Shown: piece by piece, positions 34,381-43,441 of the stretch
How positions within the stretch are numbered: position 1 is the first letter of the stretch
How the letters are laid out: every line of letters starts with the position of its first letter
From: Terrisporobacter petrolearius
GTDB taxonomy: Bacteria; Bacillota; Clostridia; Peptostreptococcales; Peptostreptococcaceae
Direction: 5' to 3'
NCBI RefSeq assembly: GCF_020748185.1
Contig: NZ_JAHZMO010000008.1
Span: 62,001-126,000, forward strand
Length of the DNA stretch: 64,000 nucleotides
Position numbers and translations under genes: made by a program
The notes under the pieces: model-generated
The model's database searches: none
The model's input: the letters and a program-made list of their open reading frames with translations, nothing else
Told to the model about the DNA's origin: nothing

Positions 34381-34998
34381 TTAAATTGATTTACTAACTT
34401 TTAGAGGATTCACTTTCAAGAAATAATCTAATATCCTTGAGTATATAGATGTGAAAATCATTCCTATAATTATAGATTTAACTCCATATACAATTAATCC
34501 AACAAACAACACTACCATGTTAATTTTACTTATTGTTTTAGCTATATTTATATTATTATTCTTCTTATGCATAATAAGTGCTATAACGTCTACTCCCACA
34601 GTTGATGCATTCACAATAATGCAACAATAATATCCCATTCCTATAAATATACATGCTAATATTAAATCTACTACTGTATTAACATGTAGTGAAAAAGGTA
34701 GAGAGTAAAATAATGAAAATAAGGTGATATAGAATAAGCTGCCAAATATAGACTTCGAAAAATTATCCTTACCTAAAAATATATAACATGTTATTAATAA
34801 TAGTAAAGTTAATCCATTGCTCAAGTATAAAAGTGGCACTGATAGTAACTTATTTAATATCATAGAAATACTTGTAACTCCACCATTTATAATTTCATTA
34901 GGAACCATCCACTTTGAATAAGCTATTCCCATAAATATATTTCCTAATAAAATAATGGATATATCTTTACTATACTTTTTAATCCTATTTTTATCCAT
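34381..34998 (-). CDS. YitT/YczE-family membrane protein
   Basis: The 205-residue protein has five to six helices. The N-terminal half matches the YitT (DUF161) pattern: IILLGNIFMGIAYSKWMVPN followed by EIINGGVTSISMILNKL, and a central STVGVDVIALIMHKKNN. It stops after the second DUF161-like part and lacks the C-terminal DUF2179 domain of full YitT, so it is short compared with the ~280-residue norm. It could be a transporter, but function is unproven in this family. The ATG follows GGGAGAA. It is a single gene. Confidence 0.78.
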   Translation of the reverse strand: MDKNRIKKYSKDISIILLGNIFMGIAYSKWMVPNEIINGGVTSISMILNKLLSVPLLYLSNGLTLLLLITCYIFLGKDNFSKSIFGSLFYITLFSLFYSLPFSLHVNTVVDLILACIFIGMGYYCCIIVNASTVGVDVIALIMHKKNNNINIAKTISKINMVVLFVGLIVYGVKSIIIGMIFTSIYSRILDYFLKVNPLKVSKSI

Positions 34999-35130
34999 GT
35001 TATTCTCCCATATTTAAATTTCCAAACATATATATTATACATGAAATTTTAATGCAGAAGGCCATATTGGCTAAATATATCAATTCTAAAAATAAAACTT
35101 ATCAATTATTTAATAATTTTTTATTTGCAT

Positions 35131-37026
35131 TTACTTTTTTAAATATTCCCTTATTTCCTTTAAATAATTTTTTCTTATTATTAAGAAATAAATAATTAGA
35201 ACTATAAAGAAACTTCCCATAACTATATATGCTGATGAAGCCACTTCCATATTAAAGGAATTTTTAACTGCCAAAAGGGCAAATGTTGAGTGCATTACAG
35301 CTATTACATAGGGTGCTAAAAACAATATTCCTATTTCTATTGTTGAAATTTTTCTTATTTCTTTATATGTTAGACCTATCTTATTAAGCTTCATATACTT
35401 TTCTTTGTCTTCCTGACAATCCATATAAATCTTGTTGTATAAAAAACTACTTGCTGTAACGAAAAATATTAACCCTATAAATATAGTTAAAAACAACAAG
35501 GTAGAAAAAATTGTTTTTCCATAATCAAGTACAAAAGATTTTGATAAAAATTTATACGTTCCATTATTTAATTCTTCTTTATTAGTGTTTTCAAAGTTTT
35601 TACATATATTCAAAGTTCTCATATAGTTTTGTGTATCAAAAGTAGTGAATTCATCTACTACACAGTTATTTGTTTCATCATATAAATCATCTTTAACCAC
35701 GTATATATCATAATAAGCTGGCATAACAGACTTTTCTACTTGTGTAGCAACTTTTAAATCATTATCATCTACTACAACTTTTTTATTTACTTTTTTATTT
35801 TCTAATAAAGTTAGTGATATTGCTTCATTTTCTTTAAAGTTCACTGTTTGTTGATTTAATTTTTCGGCAAACTCTTTATACTTGGATTCTTTAATTATTT
35901 TAACCGATTTTTCTTTATCCTTTGAAAAAACTGTTTTTATCTCTCCACTTATTTTATAGTAAGGAATCTTTTCTTCTTTCAATGAATTTTCCAACAAATC
36001 AACTTTATCCATATAATCTTTTTTATCAAATTCATCCAAATTATCAAGCATACTTTTATTTGTTGCAAAATGTATTGCTTGAGGATAAGCCAACTCAACT
36101 TGTCTAGTTTGATCTTTCCAATAGGCATATACTGCACCTATGGCAGTAAATGCAACTGCAGAAGTTATACATATTAAGAAAAACATTCTTGTATTGTCTT
36201 TCATTTTATAATACAAATTTGATACGCATAACATATTAGTATTTTTCTTATAAAATTTTTTATTATTTTTTATAGTTTTTATAATAAATACACTAAGTTG
36301 AGAAAACAATAAATATGTTGCTATAATAGTCATAAAAGTTACTGGTGCTATGGTATTTACCAATTGTATTTTTGTAACTGTCACCGCTTTATAATATGAC
36401 CATACAAAAAGAGCTATACACAATATAACAAGTAATATAGAAAACTTTGGCTCTGGTCTTTGAGTTTCGCTCCCCTTTAACAATTTTAAAACTTTATCTT
36501 CTTTTACTACAAAAGAAATAAACAAAGATATTAATAGTGAAAGTAGCATAAAGTAAATTATGGTTGCTATCATTGACATTGCTGGAATATAAAACTTTAG
36601 TGGCTCTATTCCCAGTAAATTTGATATGGCTATTAAAATTATCTTAGAAAAAATCAGTCCTACTGCTACACCAAGAGTAGATGATAATGCATTTATAATA
36701 AAGTTTTCTATAAAAATCATCTTTTGAACTTGTTTACTTGATATTCCCAAACTGTATAATATGCCAAACTCTTTACTTCTACCTTTCAAAAAAACACTTA
36801 CTGAATAAAACACAAAGAAAAATAAAAACACATATACAATAATCGAGCATACTTTAATTGTTAACAGTAAATAATCATCAAATGTTGAAGTGTCTAAATT
36901 GTGATGATTTATAAACATATTAAAGGAAAATAATAAAGCTGAAGATATTAAAATGCTAAAGAAATATCCTAAATAAGACTTAGTGTTTCTCTTTACATTT
37001 TTATATGCAAATTGGGCAAAGTTCAT
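35131..37026 (-). CDS. BceB-type ABC transporter permease (FtsX domains)
   Basis: The 631-residue, ten-helix permease has the FtsX-like core near residues 55-180: VFYSVSVFLKGRSKEFGILY with SLGISSKQVQKMIFIENFII. A second C-terminal core has KEKYMKLNKIGLTYKEIRKI. The large extracellular domain (about residues 300-520) between helices 7 and 8 is the hallmark of BceB-type transporters, which sense and remove lipid II or UPP-binding peptide antibiotics. Its start overlaps the ATPase stop (TAATG). The adjacent two-component system and uppP support a bacitracin or lantibiotic defence role. No clear terminator was seen. Confidence 0.9.
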   Translation of the reverse strand: MNFAQFAYKNVKRNTKSYLGYFFSILISSALLFSFNMFINHHNLDTSTFDDYLLLTIKVCSIIVYVFLFFFVFYSVSVFLKGRSKEFGILYSLGISSKQVQKMIFIENFIINALSSTLGVAVGLIFSKIILIAISNLLGIEPLKFYIPAMSMIATIIYFMLLSLLISLFISFVVKEDKVLKLLKGSETQRPEPKFSILLVILCIALFVWSYYKAVTVTKIQLVNTIAPVTFMTIIATYLLFSQLSVFIIKTIKNNKKFYKKNTNMLCVSNLYYKMKDNTRMFFLICITSAVAFTAIGAVYAYWKDQTRQVELAYPQAIHFATNKSMLDNLDEFDKKDYMDKVDLLENSLKEEKIPYYKISGEIKTVFSKDKEKSVKIIKESKYKEFAEKLNQQTVNFKENEAISLTLLENKKVNKKVVVDDNDLKVATQVEKSVMPAYYDIYVVKDDLYDETNNCVVDEFTTFDTQNYMRTLNICKNFENTNKEELNNGTYKFLSKSFVLDYGKTIFSTLLFLTIFIGLIFFVTASSFLYNKIYMDCQEDKEKYMKLNKIGLTYKEIRKISTIEIGILFLAPYVIAVMHSTFALLAVKNSFNMEVASSAYIVMGSFFIVLIIYFLIIRKNYLKEIREYLKK

Positions 37027-37775
37027 TATTTAGTACCTCCCAATAAAGAAAGTACATCTATTATTTCTTGATAAAATTGAATTCTATTTTCACCTTTATA
37101 AATTTCGTTGTAAATCTCTCCATCTTTTATAAACAGTATTCTATTACAATAGCTAGCTGCTAAAGGATCATGAGTAACCATCATAGTAGTTACTTTTTCT
37201 TCCTTATTTATTTTCTCCAAATACTCCATTACATCTCTTGCTGATGTGGAATCAAGATTTCCCGTTGGTTCATCTGCCAGTACTAAAGTAGGATTATTAA
37301 TTAATGCCCTTCCTATGGCAGTTCTTTGAGCCTGTCCTCCAGAAACTTCATAAGTCCTTTTATCTAATAAGTTTTCAATTCCCAATATTTTAGAAACTTT
37401 ATTTAATCTATTTTCTTGTTCTTTTAAATCTACATTGTCTAGGGTTAAAGGTAAAATCATATTTTCACCAATTGTTAATGTATTTAATAAATTAAAATCT
37501 TGAAATACAAATCCAAGTTCTCTTCTTCTAAATAAAGCTAGGTCATCACCTTTTAGGTTTAAAATATTTTCTCCTCTTAATGTTATTGTTCCTGATGTTG
37601 GTTTATCAATAGTTGAGATAAGATTTAAAAGTGTAGTTTTTCCACTACCACTCGGCCCCATTATACCCACAAACTCTCCATCCTCAATAGCAAAACTTAT
37701 GTTATTTAGTGCTGTTGAAATTACTTTTTTACCATATACTTTTTTTAAATTTTTTATATTTAATATTTCCATCAT
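37026..37775 (-). CDS. BceA-type ABC transporter ATPase
   Basis: The 249-residue ATPase of the MacB/LolD class has Walker A GPSGSGKTTLLN, Q-loop VFQDFNLLNTLTIGENMILP, signature VSGGQAQRTAIGRAL, Walker B LVLADEPTGNLD and an H-loop in VTHDP. It energises the BceB-type permease, with which it is translationally coupled. The start follows AAAGGAAGA (ATG at 37775, or the next ATG). A 38-nt element shared with uppP lies 68-105 nt upstream of its start. Confidence 0.93.
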   Translation of the reverse strand: MMEILNIKNLKKVYGKKVISTALNNISFAIEDGEFVGIMGPSGSGKTTLLNLISTIDKPTSGTITLRGENILNLKGDDLALFRRRELGFVFQDFNLLNTLTIGENMILPLTLDNVDLKEQENRLNKVSKILGIENLLDKRTYEVSGGQAQRTAIGRALINNPTLVLADEPTGNLDSTSARDVMEYLEKINKEEKVTTMMVTHDPLAASYCNRILFIKDGEIYNEIYKGENRIQFYQEIIDVLSLLGGTK

Positions 37776-37842
37776 TCTTCTTCCTTTCTAAATTAATTGA
37801 TTTTTCTTATATACCAATTTTAATTTAGATTTAAATATGTAA

Positions 37843-37880
37843 CTATCTGCAAACCTTTCAAGAGTATTACATTCATGTAA
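37843..37880 (-). promoter_or_regulatory. BceR-type operator/promoter element upstream of the bceAB-like genes
   Basis: On the minus strand an inverted repeat TTACA-TGAA-TGTAA (37880-37867) is followed by ten bases and AGGTTTGCAGATAG. The same 38-nt layout is found upstream of uppP at 40675-40712. TNACA-N4-TGTAA is the known binding pattern of BceR-like response regulators. Confidence 0.75.
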
Positions 37881-37892
37881 GGTTTGTATATT

Positions 37893-37927
37893 TTAAAAGT
37901 CAGTAGTTCATTTACCACTGACTTATC
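37893..37927 (-). terminator. terminator of the kinase/regulator operon
   Basis: AAGTCAGTGGT, six bases, ACTACTGACTTTT on the minus strand. Confidence 0.75.
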
Positions 37928-38906
37928 ATTTCTTAAATAATATGGATACTTTCGTTCCTTTTTTCTCTTGGGATTTTATTTCTATATTATGTCCTAAATT
38001 ATCACAAACTGTTTTTGATATGTAAAGTCCCATACCTGTGGACTCTCCATATTTACGTCCATTTTCACCTGTAAAAAATAAATCAAAAACTCTTTTTATA
38101 TCCTTCTTACAAATTCCTACTCCCTCATCAATTATATTTAATGAAATATATTTTTCATTTTCTTCATAATCTATAGTTATATATTTTCCATAACCTTTTG
38201 AGTATTTTACTCCATTTATAATAATTTGTTTTATTACAAATTTTATCCACTTCTTGTCAGTGTATACTTTTATGTTCTTGTTCAGATTCACCTTAGGCAT
38301 TATTTTATTTTTTATAAATAACCTTTTTTCTTCATTTACAATTTCCATGATTTCATCATATAAATTAACTTGTTCAATTACAAAATCTTTTTCAAATTCA
38401 TCTAGTCGTGCAAAGTACATTGCCATATTTAATCCTTTGTCTAATTTATCTACTTCCTGCATAATTTCTGCCTGAATTTCCTCTCCTTCATAATCTTGAA
38501 GTTGAAGATTTATTACAGATAAGGGAGTTTTCATTTGATGTATCCAGTGATTTATAAAAGTTAAATGTTCCTCATGTTTTTTCCTTTGCTCTTCTAAAGA
38601 ATTTATGTATAATTCATATTGATTTTCTAAAATTAATGATAGATTTTTACCTAAGTCAGATCTTCCAAGGTCCACAAAAGACTCGTCTAAAGTATTTATT
38701 TTTTTTTCAAAAAAGTTATATATTTTTTTAGAGTTTAAGTATTTGTATATTATAAAACAACTTATTATAAAAGTGTTAAACAATAATATATATATAGTTT
38801 CACTAAAATTTATATATTTCATCATATTACAATAAAAAAGCGTAATTATAAGTCCTAAATAATAAACAAAAACATATGCCTTATATTCTCTTATAAATAA
38901 TTTCAT
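37926..38906 (-). CDS. BceS-type intramembrane-sensing histidine kinase
   Basis: The ATG at 38906 is preferred (TAGGTAAG ahead); a TTG at 38921 lies within the regulator's last codons. The 326-residue kinase has two N-terminal helices with almost no external loop (YVFVYYLGLIITLFYCNMM and IYILLFNTFIISCFIIYKYL), so it cannot sense ligand alone. The phosphoacceptor region is FINHWIHQMKTPLSVINLQL. The ATP domain carries NGVKYSKGYG, DEGVGI and GRKYGESTGMGLYISKTVC. In Bce systems the kinase takes its signal from the ABC transporter, which is encoded next door. Confidence 0.9.
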   Translation of the reverse strand: MKLFIREYKAYVFVYYLGLIITLFYCNMMKYINFSETIYILLFNTFIISCFIIYKYLNSKKIYNFFEKKINTLDESFVDLGRSDLGKNLSLILENQYELYINSLEEQRKKHEEHLTFINHWIHQMKTPLSVINLQLQDYEGEEIQAEIMQEVDKLDKGLNMAMYFARLDEFEKDFVIEQVNLYDEIMEIVNEEKRLFIKNKIMPKVNLNKNIKVYTDKKWIKFVIKQIIINGVKYSKGYGKYITIDYEENEKYISLNIIDEGVGICKKDIKRVFDLFFTGENGRKYGESTGMGLYISKTVCDNLGHNIEIKSQEKKGTKVSILFKK

Positions 38907-38914
38907 ATTCTTAC

Positions 38915-39607
38915 CTACCAAGTTTTATTTAATTTGTATCCAACACCTCTAACTGTTTGAACTCCATCGTCTATTCCCAAATCATAAAGTCTTTTTCTTA
39001 TCCTACTTACATTCACATTTAGTGTATTTTCTTCTACAAATTCAATATCATCCCATATTTTTTCCAATAAATAGTCTCTACTCACTACCTTTGGATATTT
39101 TTTCATAAGACATTCCAAAAGTATTCCTTCCTTTTTAGTTATAACTAAATCTTTACTCTTATACTTTAGTTCTAATCTTTCTGGGTAAAATTTCAATCCA
39201 TCAAGTTCTACAATTCGCTCATCCAACTTTGGAGAGTACTCACCATATGCTCTTCTTATATAACTTTTTATTTTTGCAATTACCACATCATAATAAAATG
39301 GCTTAGTTATATAATCATCTGCACCGCTTTCCAAAGCCCTAATTTGATCCATTCCACTGTCCCTTGCTGATATGAAAATTATTGGTACATTTGATTTTTG
39401 TCTTATCTTTGTACACCAATAAAAACCATCAAACTTTGGTAAGTTAACATCTAATAATACTACACTTGGAGTAAGCTCATCAAACTCTTCCATAATATTA
39501 TTAAAGTTTTCAACTATTACCGCCTCGAAGCCATATTTATTCATGTAATCTTTTAATAAGGTGCTAATTGATATGTCGTCTTCCACAATATAAATTATAT
39601 TATTCAT
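38915..39607 (-). CDS. BceR-type OmpR/PhoB response regulator
   Basis: The 230-residue regulator has an N-terminal receiver with Asp53 (VVLLDVNLPKFDG), a Thr/Ser switch in PIIFISARDS and Lys in YITKPF. A C-terminal winged helix has LLEKIWDDIEFVEENTLNVN and VSRIRKRL. The start follows GGAGGAGG. It forms one operon with the kinase, eight bases apart. Its probable targets are the 38-nt elements before the ABC genes and uppP. Confidence 0.93.
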   Translation of the reverse strand: MNNIIYIVEDDISISTLLKDYMNKYGFEAVIVENFNNIMEEFDELTPSVVLLDVNLPKFDGFYWCTKIRQKSNVPIIFISARDSGMDQIRALESGADDYITKPFYYDVVIAKIKSYIRRAYGEYSPKLDERIVELDGLKFYPERLELKYKSKDLVITKKEGILLECLMKKYPKVVSRDYLLEKIWDDIEFVEENTLNVNVSRIRKRLYDLGIDDGVQTVRGVGYKLNKTW

Positions 39608-39724
39608 ATTACACCTCCTCCAGTATTCATCTTACAAATAGTTATTTATATTTATCATAAATATAACATTTACTCTATGATTTTATCAATAAAACATCCA
39701 ATAATAATATTATTAACTTTAAGA

Positions 39725-39782
39725 AAAGTGTTGCCCACTGTTTCAAGCAACTGTCTAGTTACTAAATTTAGGCAACACTTAT
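39725..39782 (-). terminator. terminator of uppP
   Basis: AGTGTTGCC and GGCAACACTT form a stem with an internally structured loop, followed by TTCTT on the minus strand. Confidence 0.65.
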
Positions 39783-39783
39783 A

Positions 39784-40608
39784 CTAAAATAAGTAGTAAT
39801 AAATTAATAATATACATCCTAAGACTATTCTATACCACCCAAAAACTTTAAAGTCATGCTTTTTAATATATTCCATAAGAAACTTTATAACAAATAAAGA
39901 TACTATAAATGATATTATTATCCCAACTATTAAAACAGCTCCCTCCAAACTTGTAAATACAACACCAAATTTAATTAACTTTAATAAGCTGGCACCTAAC
40001 ATCACTGGTATGGCTAAAAAGAAAGTAAACTCCGCAGCCACCTCTCTGGAAACTCCCAATAATAACGCTCCTACTATAGTTGCTCCTGAACGTGATGTTC
40101 CTGGAAATACTGCGGCTATTAGTTGAAAAACGCCTATAATTATAGCCATTTTAATACTTAAATTATTTATATTATCCACCTTTGGATTCTTACCTTTATT
40201 ATAATTTTCTATTACTATAAATAAAACACCAAAGACTATTAAAACTAGGGATACACTTTTAAAATTATAAAATAGCTCATTTATTTTATCATCCCACAGT
40301 ATGCCTACAATTGCTGCAGGCACACAAGCTATAAAAATTTTCACCCACATAATAAAAATATCTTTTTTTACTATTTCTTTATCTTTAAAATCAAAGGGGA
40401 ATATTCTTTCCCAATACAAAACTACTACTGCCATAATGACCCCCAGCTGTATTACTACAAAATACATTTCTTTAAAAGCCTCTGACATATTTAGTTGTAA
40501 AAATTGATCTACTAAGATCATATGACCTGTACTACTTATAGGAAGCCACTCTGTAATTCCTTCAATTATACCTAAAATTATAGATTTTAAAATTTCTATC
40601 AATTCCAT
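39784..40608 (-). CDS. uppP: undecaprenyl-diphosphate phosphatase (BacA/UppP)
   Basis: The 274-residue membrane protein dephosphorylates undecaprenyl diphosphate to recycle the cell-wall lipid carrier and raises bacitracin resistance. Signature motifs are present: GIIEGITEWLPISSTGHMIL (the EGxTE and PxSSTGH boxes) and the second box FPGTSRSGATI. Eight or so helices fit the family. The ATG follows GAGGT. It carries the same 38-nt upstream element as the Bce-like ABC genes, so bacitracin-type stress should induce both. Confidence 0.95.
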   Translation of the reverse strand: MELIEILKSIILGIIEGITEWLPISSTGHMILVDQFLQLNMSEAFKEMYFVVIQLGVIMAVVVLYWERIFPFDFKDKEIVKKDIFIMWVKIFIACVPAAIVGILWDDKINELFYNFKSVSLVLIVFGVLFIVIENYNKGKNPKVDNINNLSIKMAIIIGVFQLIAAVFPGTSRSGATIVGALLLGVSREVAAEFTFFLAIPVMLGASLLKLIKFGVVFTSLEGAVLIVGIIISFIVSLFVIKFLMEYIKKHDFKVFGWYRIVLGCILLIYYYLF

Positions 40609-40674
40609 AAATGCTACCTCACTTTAAAATAAATTTGATTATACTAGAACTTTATTATTTATTTTACATTTAAG

Positions 40675-40712
40675 CTATCTGCAAACCTTACATAAAGATT
40701 ACATCTGTGTAA
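40675..40712 (-). promoter_or_regulatory. BceR-type operator/promoter element upstream of uppP
   Basis: On the minus strand TTACA-CAGA-TGTAA (40712-40699), ten bases, then AGGTTTGCAGATAG. Order, spacing and total length equal the element at 37843-37880. Confidence 0.75.
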
Positions 40713-40713
40713 T

Positions 40714-40770
40714 AAAAAAGTACTAAGTTTAAATTGCATAAGCGAATTCACCCTAGTACTTTAATTTTTT
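40714..40770 (-). terminator. terminator of the ABC-2 operon
   Basis: AAAGTACTAG and TTAGTACTTTTTT form a stem with a long loop on the minus strand. Its U-tract abuts the uppP element. Confidence 0.65.
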
Positions 40771-40815
40771 TATTTAATTTTGTGCTTATGATATATATCT
40801 AAAATTCTTCAACTT

Positions 40816-41631
40816 TTAAATATTCATATCTTTTCTATTATAAATTAAGTAAGTGCTTACAATGGACACAATCATTATACAAATACCTATTATAACATAT
40901 TTCATTTCAAATCCATTTTTTAAAAGGTCTCCTGGTGCATAATAATCAAAAGGTGAAAAATACTTAAGAAACTCAAAATCTTCTTTTAATTTACCTATTA
41001 TTCCGAATAAATAAGAAACAAAGAATATTCCAATTGATATAGGAATTCCTCCTTTATCTGACTTAGCTAAAGCAGATATGAACATTCCTATAAACATAAA
41101 TACAAGGCCTAAAATAAACATTCCCATATATACTATTTTAATATTTATCAAAAGATCCATAAGTTCCACATTATCTGGTTTTACTGCCATACAAACAAAA
41201 ATATTAGTCGCACCTATAATGACTATATAAAGAAAATAAATTGAAATTATTGATAATAACTTATAACTTACGATTTTGCTTCTTTTTATTGGTTTTGAAT
41301 ATAAAAATTCTATTGTCCCCTGACTTTCTTCTTTTATAAGAGAGTTAACGCCTAAAATTGCTCCATAGACAGCACTTGCCATTGCAATATATTGAATAAC
41401 ATATGCCATATAATTAAATATATCTGAAAAATCTGTTCCTGTATCTATATTAAATGCCTTTAACATATCGACAGATAAGCCACTCATCTTATCATTTACC
41501 AACTGTTGCATTCCCATATCGGCCATACTTGGAAACAACGACATAAATAAAGCTATCATCATACCACAAACTACTGACCAAATAATACATGACTTTAATA
41601 GTCTTTTAAACTCAAATTTAAATATGTTCAT
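40816..41631 (-). CDS. ABC-2 type transporter permease
   Basis: The 271-residue protein has six helices. It begins MNIFKFEFKRLLKSCIIWSV, the usual ABC-2 amphipathic start. It carries EESQGTIEFLYSKPIKRSKI between helices 2 and 3, the conserved cytosolic coupling loop. Its start overlaps the ATPase stop (TAATG). Together they form a two-gene exporter of unknown substrate, of the kind often linked to antimicrobial peptides. No regulator is adjacent. Confidence 0.87.
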   Translation of the reverse strand: MNIFKFEFKRLLKSCIIWSVVCGMMIALFMSLFPSMADMGMQQLVNDKMSGLSVDMLKAFNIDTGTDFSDIFNYMAYVIQYIAMASAVYGAILGVNSLIKEESQGTIEFLYSKPIKRSKIVSYKLLSIISIYFLYIVIIGATNIFVCMAVKPDNVELMDLLINIKIVYMGMFILGLVFMFIGMFISALAKSDKGGIPISIGIFFVSYLFGIIGKLKEDFEFLKYFSPFDYYAPGDLLKNGFEMKYVIIGICIMIVSIVSTYLIYNRKDMNI

Positions 41632-42524
41632 TATTTATCTTCCTCCTTATTTTCATAATAATTTAAGAAAGTATCTTCTAGGTCTTCTTTTTCTATTAAT
41701 AATTCATCAATAGTATATTTGCTTAATTCTTTAACTAGAGAGTTTGTATCTTTGTAATAAAGAAAGACAAATGAGTTATTGTTTGACTTATTTAAAACCT
41801 TTCCACCTAAGTTTAGTATTATTTCTTCATTAATATCCTTACTGCTTAATGTAACTTTTAGCCCTAGAGTCTTTGTAGCCTTTTCAAGTTCAATTACATC
41901 TATTATTTTTCCCTCTTTTATTACTGCTACCCTATCACATAAACTTTGCACTTCGTTTAAATTGTGTGATGATAAGAAAACAGTATTTCCTTTTTCCTTC
42001 TCTTTAACTAATATATTAAATAACTTTTTTTGCATTAGAGGATCTAGACCATTAGTAGGCTCATCTAAAATTAAAAGTTTTGGATTTTGAACTAATGCTT
42101 GAGCAATTGCTACTTTTTTCTTGTTTCCCAAACTAAGTTCTTCCATTTTCTTCTCCATATCTAATTCTAAATCTGTACATATTTGTGATAATTCTTCATC
42201 ACTAACATTTGGATAAAAACTTTGAGCATATTTCATTATATCCTTTACTTTAACTGTGTCATAATATTTAACTTCACTAGGCACATATCCTATGCTTTCT
42301 TTTATTTTGCAATTATCTTTTACAATATCCATTCCAAATATGGTTGCACTTCCACCAGTTGGATATATGAAGTTTAGTAATGTCTTTATTGTAGTAGATT
42401 TTCCTGCACCATTTGGTCCAATAAATCCGTAAATTTCTCCTTCATGTACACTTATATTAATATTTTCAATTCCTCTGTTTTTCTTATACGATTTTGTTAG
42501 ATTCTTAGTTTCAATTATCTTCAC
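41631..42524 (-). CDS. ABC transporter ATPase (ABC-2 exporter type)
   Basis: The 297-residue protein starts at GTG (42524) behind GAGGGA. Walker A is GPNGAGKSTTIK, signature LSLGNKKKVAIAQAL, Walker B LLILDEPTNGLDP and H-loop SSHNLNEVQ. A ~75-residue C-terminal extension follows the nucleotide domain, as in the CcmA/BcrA class. The signature is LSLGN rather than LSGGQ, a known variant in this class. It is coupled to the downstream permease. Confidence 0.92.
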   Translation of the reverse strand: MKIIETKNLTKSYKKNRGIENINISVHEGEIYGFIGPNGAGKSTTIKTLLNFIYPTGGSATIFGMDIVKDNCKIKESIGYVPSEVKYYDTVKVKDIMKYAQSFYPNVSDEELSQICTDLELDMEKKMEELSLGNKKKVAIAQALVQNPKLLILDEPTNGLDPLMQKKLFNILVKEKEKGNTVFLSSHNLNEVQSLCDRVAVIKEGKIIDVIELEKATKTLGLKVTLSSKDINEEIILNLGGKVLNKSNNNSFVFLYYKDTNSLVKELSKYTIDELLIEKEDLEDTFLNYYENKEEDK

Positions 42525-42607
42525 TGCAAATCCCTCACTTTTATTTTATTTTATAATACTAGTATAGAGTTAGTTGCCTAAGCTTTCAAACATTTTATTC
42601 TAATATA

Positions 42608-42649
42608 TAAAAAGATTTACTAAGTCTTATAACCTAGTAAATCTTTTTA
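42608..42649 (-). terminator. terminator overlapping the 42634 stop codon
   Basis: AAAAAGATTTACTAGG and CTTAGTAAATCTTTTT pair on the minus strand. The gene's TAG stop lies within the first arm. Confidence 0.85.
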
Positions 42650-43347
42650 ACTTGATTAAATCTAAATGGATTTAACCTAATTGCATTGTTATATAAAAAT
42701 GGATACGATTTATTTAAATACTTTAAGTAATCAACCCATTGCATAGCAATATTTTTATAAACTCTTAAAATATCTTTTTCTAAATGACTAATATCTAATT
42801 GACTATTTTTATCATTTTTATAAAAAATAATTTCATCTCTTAAATGAATTACGGACATAAGTAAGTCTGTAAAAATTTCATGTTCCGTTATATTTTCATT
42901 ACTTATTAAATTCACTAACAAATTGCTATTTTCCAATAAAACATCCTTTATTTCATCCAGATCTATCTCTTTCATATCAATATTATAATCATGTTTTTCC
43001 ACTTGATTTTTTACTTCATCTAAATTATTAAAAGAAGTTATGGAATTTTTGCCCAACTTATCTGCTTTTATAATTAGACGCATCAATTTGTATCCTACCT
43101 CAGTAAAAAATAGTCCAATTAACATACTCAACTTTTCCATTCTTTCTTGCTTTGCTTTATAATCTATTAATCTTTCCAATATTAATGTAACAACTAAACT
43201 GTTTACAGGAATAAAGCATAAATTCATTAATGAATAATATGCTGTGTTTACAGCTTGGCCAAATACTAAGTAATGTATCAGAAACATAATAGCAGATAAA
43301 CCTACTAATATTAGTGATACTACAATATAATATTTTTTATTCTTCAT
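42634..43347 (-). CDS. hypothetical membrane protein (2 TM plus long helical cytosolic part)
   Basis: The 237-residue protein has two helices near the N-terminus (YYIVVSLILVGLSAIMFLIH and LMNLCFIPVNSLVVTLILER). A ~165-residue hydrophilic helical tail follows, with an MKEIDLDEIKDVLLENSNLL stretch and the end YPFLYNNAIRLNPF. The ATG follows AGGAGGAG. It resembles small clostridial and cyanobacterial two-TM proteins of unknown role; no named family is claimed. It is a single gene between the ABC-2 unit and dapB. Confidence 0.7.
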   Translation of the reverse strand: MKNKKYYIVVSLILVGLSAIMFLIHYLVFGQAVNTAYYSLMNLCFIPVNSLVVTLILERLIDYKAKQERMEKLSMLIGLFFTEVGYKLMRLIIKADKLGKNSITSFNNLDEVKNQVEKHDYNIDMKEIDLDEIKDVLLENSNLLVNLISNENITEHEIFTDLLMSVIHLRDEIIFYKNDKNSQLDISHLEKDILRVYKNIAMQWVDYLKYLNKSYPFLYNNAIRLNPFRFNQVKKIY

Positions 43348-43441
43348 TTTTCTCCTCCTAATTTTACCAATATCTTGATTATTATATCATAGGAAAAAAT
43401 TTTTGACTTATTATATTTTTCATATGCATCACTTATATTTA

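Noticed and set aside
37843-37880. c-di-GMP riboswitch suggested by GCAAACC
   Set aside because: No surrounding aptamer structure; the same block is explained by the Bce-type promoter element.
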